Source: Membranipora membranacea
Lineage: Eukaryota; Bryozoa; Gymnolaemata; Cheilostomatida; Membraniporidae
Direction: 5' to 3'
Assembly: GCA_914767715.1 (NCBI GenBank)
Contig: OU612066.1
Span: 34,258,283-34,322,282, forward strand
Length of the DNA: 64,000 nucleotides
Part shown: piece by piece, positions 42,701 through 54,700 of the stretch
How positions within the stretch are numbered: position 1 is the first letter of the stretch
Layout: the number at the start of each line of letters is the position of its first letter
Notes under the pieces: generated by a model
What the model was told of the DNA's origin: nothing
Seen by the model: the letters and a program-made list of their open reading frames with translations, nothing else
Databases searched by the model: none
Position numbers and translations under genes: made by a program

Positions 42701-45700
42701 GGGTGAGCTGGATAATGTTTCTGGGCCCAATTTCAAGAACACCATCAGATTTTGTCAGAAATGGCACATTGATTGCTTCATTTGCTTGTCCTAAATAGGT
42801 TATATTAGGTGCCAACAGGAACTTAGTGACTCATCAAATCATTTGGTTAAGAGGAATGTGTTTGAGAAGTGATAGTCACCCAGAGAAATGACTACAAATA
42901 ATAATTATAGTCTGAGAAATTCTGTTCAGCTGTTCAGTCCGTTCAGCCTGTTCAGCAATTTACAGTTACCGAGTCAAAACCTACCAAGAATTGATGATCA
43001 GAAAAGCAGATTATTTGCTTCGAAGAGTGGTTATGATAATTTGACAAACCTTTGACATCGACAATACTTGTCTAACTGCCATACCAAACCTAGAACTGTT
43101 AGATGTTGATTTTATCATGTATTAAAAATTTATTACGATCTCGTGCTGCCAAGAAGCTTTCTCAGGGAAAAAGTTCTTGGATGTCATTCTTTCGACCATG
43201 GGAAATTACAAGAACTTTTGCTTACTGTGTGTTGATTTGTGATATTCTTCAAATGCTTTCTTATCATCTTCAGTTAACGTATACTGTGTCTGGTCCTTGG
43301 AGACAATCTGGACAAACTGAAAAGGCTCCTTCACCCCTAACAAGCTAGAATTAGCCTGAGGTACAGAGGACTTTGATTTGGACTTCCTATGAGCGGATAC
43401 AGAATTTGACCCTGCAGAGACCTTTGTCTTTTTCTGATTAAATGGAGTGGTACTTGAGTGTGTCGGTGAAACTGGGTCTGAATCTTTTGGCCCCTCCATG
43501 TCAGCCAAATGACAAACAGACTTGAGCTCTGGTTTCTACAAAACAATGTAAGAGGTAAGATTTTCATTTCGTCCTCATTAATACAGTTTCTGTTACCGTT
43601 TTATAAAGATCTTTTTCAAACACAAAGAGCTCCCCTATATAATATGCAGCAACAGGTTTAAGGTTTTTGTCAGCAACATCTTTGTTGGATTGGGAGGTTC
43701 CATGAATAGAAATATAGAAAGTAGTCTCGTAACGTTTACTCCAATAAAAAGGGTAACTGTAAATTGCTGAACAGGCTGAACAGACTGAACAGCTGAACAG
43801 AATTTCTCAGACTACTATTTGTTTGATTCTTTACATGATTGGCTAATTTTGCATAAGCATGGACAATTCTTTATATTCTTCTCATCAAATTATTTATTTA
43901 AAGTTTGCATTCACCTTGGTTTCTTTCAATTTCATTCACAGCAAATTTTTCGGCAATACACGACTAGTGAACGGATGGAAAGTAGCCCCCCCCCCTATAA
44001 ACAAAGCTTGTTAAGACTGGCTAGATGGAAGGTTGAGCCATTCTCCCTGGTTGAGCTGGATAATGTTTCTGGTATCCAATTTCCAGAACACCATCAGATT
44101 TTGTCATAATTGGCACATTGATTGCTTCATTTGCTTGCCCTAATTTGGTTATATTAGGTGCCAACAGGAACTTAGTGACTCATCAAATCATTTGGTTAGG
44201 AGGAATGTGTTTGAGAAGTGATAGTCAGCCAGAGAAATGATAACAAATAATAATTTTAGTCTGAGAAATTCTGTTCAGCTGTTCAGTCCGTTCAGCCTGT
44301 TCAGCAATTTACAGTTACCGCAATAAAAATTACCTGAACTGCTGTCGCCTTTGCAAGTTTAGCTGATTTAGACAGTTCAGAGTGTTTCTTCGGCAACCCA
44401 CTGTTTTCAAGAAATATGATAGTTCCGCTCACATTCATTTCATCATTGGTGGCAGCTTTAGAAAAAATATCAATGTTGCGCAGCCAGTGAGTAGTGACAC
44501 AGTTTGATAGTTGTTGATATCTAAGTAATCCAGAAAGATAATTTGAGTCTAGTGTAGCCCTAGCAAGAACATATTGGGAAAGAGGAGAACTTTGAGCATA
44601 TACTGTACATATTTTTTATTTGGTGCTTAGCTCTGAGGGGTTCTCACCGTTTTGGTTTTATCGAGTAAAATCCACATGGCACAACATAGTTGTACGCTAG
44701 AACAACCCTACTAAAATATCTCATTTTAGGCATCCGAATTGGAGCAATCAACAACAGAGCTATAACAATAACAGTTACTTAAACAAAATATAAATCTCAT
44801 ATCAAACAGCTGAGAGTTCACAAGCAGCAAACAGAGCAGTCAAACGAACTTTCTGTTTGTACCTCCTTTGACCATTTTACTTTGAGATCCTTGTGTTCCA
44901 AGATCTTCACACAGCACACCATCTTTAGATAGCGATCGCTCACTTGTGACTTGAACCTTGGAACCTGAAGAAAATAAAACACGTTTTGAGCGCTTGTGAT
45001 TAGAAATAGCACAAGTCTGGGTTAGACTGACTATATATGGCCAGGCCATTTGCCTGCATAACCAGTTTTGATAACACAATGTGAGCAAATTGATTAATTA
45101 ATCGATCTAAAAAAACCTAATCAACATAGTCTGAGCACAAAAAATTGGTGTTTTGTTTTGCGTCAGAAGACTACCCACACAAAATTTTCCCTATACTATT
45201 ATCTTGCGTTCCCTACCTGTTACTGTAGGTTTGCAATCCACGGCTAAAGACTGTTGGGATTCCACTGATGATTTTTCACTGTAAAATGAGGAATTAAAAA
45301 AGTGGTTATTTGAGTTCAATAACATTGTTCATGCAAATATTTGAGTATATTCACATGAAGCATACATTTTTCTCAGTAAAAGGGCGAGGTGATGAAAACA
45401 TTATAGCACATCGACAGTTTCATTCTGTCCTATTATTGCTAGTGTTGATTAGGATAGGACAAGGTTAATGAGAGCAAGCCAAATTGGTAAAGATGTTCAT
45501 TTAGCAGAAATACTTATCATTGATCCTCAAGTATGAACATTGTCCATATCTTCTTTGTCTGATGAGGAATATGTCTACCTACAAAACTATTCTATCAGAG
45601 CTTTTAAAATTGGATAGAAATTGATGAAACGTACCTTGCTGATCCTCCAGAGCCAGTTACATGACGGCTAAGCTTCTTCCACTTCTTGGCTCCCTTCTGA

Positions 45701-48700
45701 AGGGTGAATAAAATGTTCACACATTCATAAGCTGACTTGTTTCTCTGCAAAGATTTCATTCAAACATAAAAATATTGCATAACTACTGTGGAACTAGCTG
45801 CCTGACTAAAACATTAATTTACTCTTTTGTTAGTCTTGAAGGAGTGCCATGATAACTGTCTTTGCTTGCTTACTACCAGATGAGACAATAAACTGACCTC
45901 AGTAAGGGAAATAGGGGACTGGTAGGGTACTGTATACTCTGTTGTCGGCGCTTCAGAGTCAGCCTGTGAAACTTCAGTTTCTGTTGTATTTTTGCTTTCT
46001 TTCATCTATGAATGAAAAGGGAAAGCCATTGAATGATACAAGTTTACACAGGTTGATAAGTATGGCTCGAACAGAGGGGGCATGTCTGTATAACAATTTT
46101 CTTTGACGATAGTTTGAGTTTGCAAACAAAAAAAATGCATCAAAAACCACAATAGCTGTCTTGGAAAAACCTGCTTGCTTGTTTCCAGATGAGATGATAA
46201 GCTTACCTCAACAAGGAGAAGAGGGGACTGGTAGGGTACTGTATACTCGGTTGTTAGGGCTTCAGAGTCAGCCTGTGAAACTTCAGTTTCTGCTGTATAC
46301 TTCTTTTGCTTCATCTATGAATGGTAAGGGAAAGCCCTTAAGGTTACACCTCGCCTGGGATACTGACTTGAGAACGTGTTGTCTGATTTTCATGATTTTT
46401 ATTACAGTCTTTCTTTGTTATGTGATTTCATAACCCTCAATATCCTTCAATTATCTCATGCTTACAATAAAAAAATTAAAAGAGTATATGCCACTGGTGC
46501 TAGCCTAGTGTTTGCTCTGATTGGTGGGTGGGGAGAATAAGAGCCAATGCCAGTTCATATGGTACTTTCAGGAAGGTACCCATGACCTTGGGATTTCAGA
46601 TTGTATGGCAATAAATGGCTTTAAGAGAAAGTGGAATCGAACGACCATAAATAATTTGAATTCAAATTTAACCAGCATGTGTCTAAACAGGATATTGACG
46701 AAGCTCAGCTTTAGACCATGTCAAATTCCTGTTGATACCAAACCTGGAGGATTTCTGTTGAGGGAACTTGAATATGAATATCTGGTTCTGTGTTCCTGAA
46801 GTTTGCTGCTTCAGGTTTTGACAGGGACTCCATGGGTCTAGTTTTCTCAACGGACACTTTTTTTTGGAGTCTTTGATACTCTGAAATAAGAAATGTAAGT
46901 GCTGTTTAGCTGCACACTACTTGCAGATTGGCTCTATGATAGAAGTCTCTCTGCACCGTAGCAACAGTGCCAGATAGTAGACTAAGTGATCTATTTACAT
47001 TCTGCCATTGGGAGCAAGCTCTTTCCACTAGCGGGTGGGTCAGGTTTTCAGTTCGGGAACTCAATCACTTTTATCCCAACGCTGCTGGGCAAAGAAAACC
47101 AAACTTAATCAATTGGTTACATATGCTGAAAGTGGTATGACCATGCACATCACAGTAATATCTATAACCTTGAAATTGTACATACTTATTGGGTGGACAA
47201 TCATTTTGAGCAAAACTATTATATACAAATATGAAACGTGAGCGGTCAAAAGTTTGTAAGTTTGTCAGACTAGCTTTACCTTTTCTTGTTTCTGAAGTGA
47301 TCACACTTTTCTTCACTGCAATGACCAGGAGACAAAATATATGATAATCACAATGCAAACTTTTACCGTTATAATCATCTCCCGTGTTCATTTATATAAG
47401 CAGTATACAGCAATGTGAAGTTAGACAATAGGCATAGCTTTAGATTAAGAACACAAATTCAGAGAACATAGATAATGGGTGGTGAGTCACAAACAGCAAG
47501 CAGCCCTAGGTGACCATATCATATATCATATATTTATAAACATAATGCAACATAACTGAACTGGTGGTGGTGGTGGTTTTGGTGGTGGTAATGGTGGTGG
47601 TTGTGGTGGTGGTGGTTGCCTTTTCACTTCACACATGGTAGGTTGTAGTTACAAAATGTGTTCAATATGTATCTTAGATGAGTTAAATCACTCACACTTG
47701 CCATCTTTATCTTTCTCTGTCTCTTTTTGTGTTTGCTCTCTCATGAATTTCTCAAAAGTATCTATGCTATCCTCCGCTTTCACCTCATCGTCTGACTTAC
47801 GTTTGGTCTTTGGTTGTGATGATATTGGCTTTCTACCAGCGCTGCGTGAACTCTTGTTTGTTACTGTTGTGCTCTTAGTACGAGAACTCGACTTACTATT
47901 GTACAAAAGTAACAGAATTCACAATTCAAGTAGGTGTGTTTTTGAAAAGAGAGAATTTCGTAATCACAAGTTCGTTCTCGGTGGAGAGAACATCCAGATA
48001 TGATCAGTTTCAAACACAAAAATCTATTAAAGCGCTCACTTTGCTTCAGGAACAGTGGATTCTTTTCTTTTAGTTCTTTTTTGAGACATAGGCGCTTCTC
48101 CTACAGCCGTTGGTGAGAAATGTACAAACTGCCTGTGTAACAACTCTGCGATAGGAGATGCTGTAGATTTTAGTTTACTGTCAGCTTGTGTACTCTTTCT
48201 GCCAGCATAACACAATGATGATAGCAGGTTAAATAAAGAATATAGTAAAAATGGAATTCAAAAATAAAAGGAAACCCCCTGCAACCTACTATACCTTGAA
48301 TTATGTCTTGAAGGGGATCTGCTTGATGGCTGGCTCATCGTCTGACTTTTCTTAGTACTATCATTGCTTGTACGACTGGTTCTCTCCTTATCTGAGGGCT
48401 GTTTACTTGGGCTGACCTTCGTTTCATCTGCACAGGCTCCTGTTGTATGGGTCTTTGGGTCATGGGAAGTGAAGGAGGAAGACACTCTACTTCTTCTTGC
48501 CTATCAAAATTTGTAAAAGAATTTTCATGATCCAAGTAGCAAGATATTTTTTAAAAAATGTTGTTTTTTAATGTCTGCCTATATTATAAAACTTCTCCTA
48601 ACAGCCAGATAGAGAGGACAGATCATGTAATTCCCTCTGTTAGGTCATCCAGTCATGTTTTTGATGAGCTATTAGCGATCAGTATCTCAGCAGCTTTCCA

Positions 48701-51700
48701 ACGGTATATAAAATGTCCAAATCGGTCAATGCTGGTATCATAACCAGTGTTTGGTGTTTAGGGTCTTTCTATTGCCTAAAATGAACAGAAAAGGAACCCT
48801 TTTTGGCACTTTGCCTAAATTGGTTGCCCAGAATGAATTAGGAGTATCAAGAGTCACTTACCAGTGTGTTGTCTATCCCACTTGTCGTTTTGTGACCAGA
48901 ATTAGTCCGAGAGTGAGTTACCTTAGCGAATGATTTTGACTGAGGAGTGCCTGTAGGATTTGGAGTCCAGTGTACTGTGGCTGTTTGCTTATGTCCCCGG
49001 GTTGATGAAGGATTCTTATCAGTTGTTTGGTGAGAATGAGACGCTGCTACCATTGTGCTTGACTCTCGGGTGTAGACAACTTCTGTAACATTAATCTGTA
49101 TCTTAAACCTGGGATCATTGTCGTCAGGGTTCCACATTTTGTTCTAAATTGAGGAATTACGAATCAGCTGAATCGAAGAAAAGCAAATAATCATTCATGG
49201 TTAGAGATGATCCCAGATTCACATGATTCGATCTGTAAGTTGTGCATGAATTTTAAAAACTCACCTTCGCTTTTAGTGATCAGTGACAGTCCACTAGACA
49301 TCATTCTCAACTTCTCAACTATCATAACTCGGCGATTTTTCACAAACTTATTTGCTCTTTGATTACTGCTCATTCTGTCTTTGCTTTCACTTCTTCCTCT
49401 GCCGTGTTTGGATCTGGGATGTCTCCAATTGTCTAGAGATAATGCAACTGAGAAAGAAAAACAAAATCCAATCAAAAATCTGCTCTTGATACCCTGTAAG
49501 ACCAATATGAGTCCTTCCCGGCCAGATGATAGCAAATGTATGCCATTTCCCATTACCATGTTAAGAATTTTAAGGAATAACAAGGAAAGTAGATCGAGAA
49601 CAAGTGCCAACTGCATTGTTCTATGCTGTTAACATTTTTTGGGGAAGTTTGAGAATGTAACTCTAAAATTACAGCGACAAAAAAGGAACAAAAGCTACGC
49701 CAGTAAACTCTGTTTTGAAAAAAAAGAACATTGTAGCTAAAGTACCACACCATGTCGCCATCGCTCCTGCCTCGTCATCTGGTGCATAGCTCGACTATTT
49801 CTTGCACTCTTCAATAGAGACAGTTTGTTTCGTAGATATTGTCCTTTACTGGGAACTAAAATGCAAAAGCATGATTGGCCCAACAATAAACTAGTTCGAG
49901 ATTGCTATCACCAAAATACAGAAATGATGGTAAAATGTGCTGAACAGATATAAGGATTCCAAGCAGCCTGGCTTCATCAAACCATGTTGAGCTGTGCTGA
50001 AAACGATTCCAGTTGACACAGGATGGAATTTTAGAGAGAAATAATTAGACTTTGACAAATAATATCTTTGATTCTTTTGTTCCAATCTTGCCAATCTAGA
50101 CATGTCAGAAATTTGTGCTGAGCAGATAAAACTTTTCATCTTCATAATTGCAGTTAATAGGCAACAAGATGTTACCTACTACTTGTCATGAAAAGTTTGA
50201 TATAATAAGGTAATAAGATGTTACAGACCTGATCTTATACTTGTTACACTTCCAGGCTCAGGGTTATCTGATAAATTGAGAGAGCTCAGCAGAGAAACCC
50301 CCATTCTCATGTCTTCCTCATCATCAACAGAAGAGTACAGTGAATCAATCGACCTACCAGCTTCAGAATCTGGAATGAGTCAAACAGCAGAGACTTTTGA
50401 GAAATTTTTAACTGGACTGCATCAGCCTGAGGAAAATTAAAACCTCATTTTGACTACAATGTCTGATTGCAAACTTTAAAACATTGGTTGTGACTGCGGC
50501 AACTTGTAACCACCCTACCTTGAGAACTGCTATCAACAGCTGATTTTTCTCTAGCAGATAGCAATGCTGAAACATCCGACTTTTTGCCAGTGGGCGGAAG
50601 TGTCTGGAATGCGGAAAAAAAATACATGATTTATTGAGACATGAAATCAAGCTTTTACAGTGACAGTGGCCATAGTGGCCCATAGTTCAATTCAGCACAT
50701 CCATTGTAGTATTTCGATCATAGAAAAAGCCAGCTTATTTGTGCAAATAAAGACAATTCTACATGGAATATATAATAAAACCGATTAGTTGAGAGAAAGT
50801 GAATGACAGTGATATACTTTTGCCAATAAACTCACTGTCAGCCTCTCTGGATGAACTTCGTAGAATTTTTCTATGTCCTCAAACAACAGTTTAGCTTTGA
50901 GAGAGAGTCCTGCAGATTTGGGTTTCTTTACCACCAGTGAGTCTTCTTGAGCAGAAGCAAAACCCTCTTTAGACGAGACAGTCTTCAAATCATCTATGAA
51001 TATAAGAATATCAAAGGAGAGAAGGAATTATACATGTCATGAGGAGTATGAGGAAACTCAGTTTGTTAGAGCGCCTCCTTTAGCATAAAGGTCGTGGGTT
51101 CGAACCCAAATACAGTCCATTGACTACTGGTTGGTCACAAGGTGTGCTCCGACCTGGCAATAGTACTAAAGTAAGTTAGGTAAGCATCACTCACAGTTTC
51201 ATTTTAGGTAACGGTGTCATGTTTGTTTGCAGGGATAGAATTACTGATACCAAAACTGGCGGAATGTGGTTAGGCTAACTCACTGATGCTCGGTAGTCTA
51301 ACGGAGTCGTAGTTCAGATCTTCATTGGACAATACAACATCATCATTGCATGAGCAGCCAGTTCGACTCTCTGCACACTTGCATGTGCAATTTTCACCAT
51401 TGGAAATGTCTCTATCCTTATTATCTGACTTGTCATTTTGGAGGGAAGATGGTGGCACAGGAAACATCCTACAGAAATAGAAATAGGATCTGTACTGCTT
51501 GATCAAGGCTTAAGTGAGTTTACATGACCAGCTGCTGTTGAGCAAAGTGTGAAAAACTGCTTCAGTTGACCTTCTGCATTACACGCAGGGGTTAGTACTT
51601 AATCAGTTGTGCATGCAAGTTACTACCTAATAAATCAACATCAGACTTCAAGTAGAAGTTCTGTGTTATTGTGTGAACATTAGAAGGGAGGATTCTTACC

Positions 51701-54700
51701 TGTTGACTAGTGAATGATATGAAGGCTTTCTCTCGACACTGACAGTAGCATTAGGCTTCTTACTCTGCATGATTTCTGTAGCCTGCGAACTAAAATCAAC
51801 GAATAAAATTATTATGAACTTCATTAACCACCGATCAATGCATGAAGCAAATAAGACCATGTGAAAAAAAAGAAGGCAAAAAGAAGGCATCGACGTATTT
51901 ATGTTTATTTATAAAAAAGGCTTTTTTCTGCAAAGCCTATTGAAATAAGGAGGCCTAGGTGGCTTTCAGATATTAATACTATGATCAATGGGGACTGGTT
52001 AGCTTTATTTGCGACTCCCTACCCCGAATCTAAAATCACATATATTAGGCCTATCCTCTATCCAAATTTAAATAGCAAAGCATAACAAGTAAAAAAAGAA
52101 TGAATTGTGAAAAAATAGCGTAAACAACTGTACAATGAGATCCTCAAGGCAGCAGTTTCGATCAGTGTATTGTAACAAACCAAGGCTTTAAATCTGGATG
52201 AATTGGATAAATTGGAGGAGAGCTGTTGGTTAATTTTGTTTACATAATAGGCCATAATATATTTGTTTCTAATTATGACAACTTGCAGGAGAAATTTAAA
52301 TTCAACACATTGGGAACATTGAGGTTGCCAAACCAAATAAACAGTTTTCACTCACTGCTTCAGTTTGAGGGAAGGTTTAAGTTTCAGCTCTGCTGGTTTT
52401 TTCTCACCCACTTGCAGTATGGAGTCATAACAAGCTTGGACCAGTTCATACTTTGCCAGGCTTGGGAAGTTCAGCAAGTATTTCCCAACCATACGGCGAC
52501 ATAAATGTATCTCTTTCTCTGAAACATGGCACAAAAGATGATCATATTTCACCGTGTTGCATACAAAGCATTGTCCTACCTACTACGCTCATTATCGTCC
52601 ACTAGCATATGGGGGTGTACTCTCTAGCACATATATAATGGCAATATGGTAGTTGAGCAATAATGTTACAACACCAATATCCTTATTGGCTGAAAGGAAT
52701 GCATCTAGCAACCAATCACGATGGAGATAAGGACAAGATCTACCTACAGACGGTTTAGATCTCAGAGATCTCAGAGCCTATTTTATACTTCTTTCAAATT
52801 TATAAGTAAAGAAAGTTTTGCCCTATTTAAATAAGCACATGCACTCATAAGCTCTACTTTAGGATATAATCTACTGAGGTAGATGAGTCAAAAATATTTG
52901 ACAGTTCTTCATCCAACGACAAATGTTCTGTCAAAAGCCATAAAAAAACTGGGATAAAAAAATGGTAACTGCATTCATATATCTTCGGCGCTAATGGCCA
53001 TACCAGCATACCCCCACTCCCTGAGCCACATTAATTGTGTTTACTGCCAGTTTGACGCGACTACTCTGTATTCCAACAATTTTACTGATGAACATTGGAG
53101 TTTGATATATTCCTGTAATTTCAAATAGAATATGTCCACATAACGTAGGCCTCCTCTGGACGAGTAACCACTCACCAAGTTTTATTCTGCGTTTACTTTT
53201 GAGTGGACAGCTATGTAGCATGAATCGGGGAAGCCAATAAACCTTCAAGGTGAAGAAAAATACATGACGCAGCAACTCCAAGGTGCTCATTTCTATATCA
53301 TCATTATAAACTTCATCTAAAACACAACACATCATAATTATTATATTACATGATTGAATGGTTATGGTCATAAAACAATTATGTTAAAATCCTTATATCT
53401 ATCATCTTCCTTGGCAAAGTTGTATAGACTTTCTGAGTTTTGCATTCTGGGATTGTTTCAACAACATAATCTGGAGGATCAGGATTAAAATTACATGAGC
53501 GACTAGGTGTTGTGTTATTACTGCTTACCATAGGGAAAGAACACTTCATCAGACTCTGATTTGGCAGCCAGTACCAGGGTCCTCAGCTTTTTGTATATTG
53601 ATAACCTGTCAGGATGTGATCTAGGTGCGAGTATGAACCTGTCTAGTTCTCTCAACGCCTGAAAATGTATAATACATTTTTTATGCTATAGACATACGAA
53701 AATAGTTTTAAAAAGGAACGAGTTGTTAAGGGAAAACCTACATCACCTTTGCAGCAATGATGGTGCTTTGAATTCTTTGACAAGCCAGGTAACTATGGTT
53801 GGGTGAAGCACCATTTGCTAAATTTTGGTAAAGGTTAGAATTGATGCGCATCCGTTAATGCTGAGTACTATCAAACCCACCCCGCCAAGGAGAACTACAG
53901 AAAATGGGAACAATCTACCAACGAAGAGTATTTCAGAGTCACTCACCGAGAAAATTCTTTCACCTGGGGTACCTCTGATGTGAGCTTTGAATCTTCTCAT
54001 ACCAATTACATTACCTACTGTCTCATACACAAATTTGTTACATGAGAGAGCTGGAAATACATTATTGCAGGGATCAGGGTCTCTGACATAATTCTTACAA
54101 TCCCAGAATATTAGCCTCCAAAACATTAATTTTTTAAGGCTCAGGTTCATCACTGTTCGTCAATGTGGGATAATCCGACCAATGCTTGCTAGGTTCACCA
54201 CCTACGACTACAAACAGAGGCTTGCCATCTACTACAATGGGCCAGACTTTGTCTTTGCCAAGTTTTAATCGTTTTTGAATGGTTATTGGCAATCTATTCA
54301 ATCATATCAGGAAATATAAGAGATAACATGTATAGAGTCAAGATGATTACCTACCTGTAAATCTGTTTGTATCGTCAAAAGGTTCAGGAGTCAACAAGTC
54401 CACACACAAGAGATATTCCCAGAATAACTCAGACTCAAGGTAGAGAGGATAGCGCTTATTTATGATCCAGTTTCCAAGACAGGACAACAGCTGTGTCTAC
54501 AAAATAATAAATTGGGAGCTTATGAAATTTCAGCGCAAAAGCTTTTTACACTATAATCATAGTTCCCCACGGGGATGAACCATAGAATTATTAAACATTT
54601 TGTGTACTTACTGGTATTTCGTTATGTAGAGTGCCAAACAGCACTGGAGGGTCAAAGGTGAACTTGTTGTCTGATACATCATATAGTACTCTCTGGGGAA

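Noticed and set aside
47561-47620. Polyglycine-coding GGT run
   Set aside because: It lies in an intron with exon borders well away from it.
50070-50104. Copy B counterpart of micro-exon 13b (SRLARLEQKNQR)
   Set aside because: It has similar residues but no usable donor after it; the likeness may be chance.
51046-51120. Functional tRNA gene
   Set aside because: The A and B boxes are present but the acceptor stem and anticodon arm do not fold; it is more like a SINE head.
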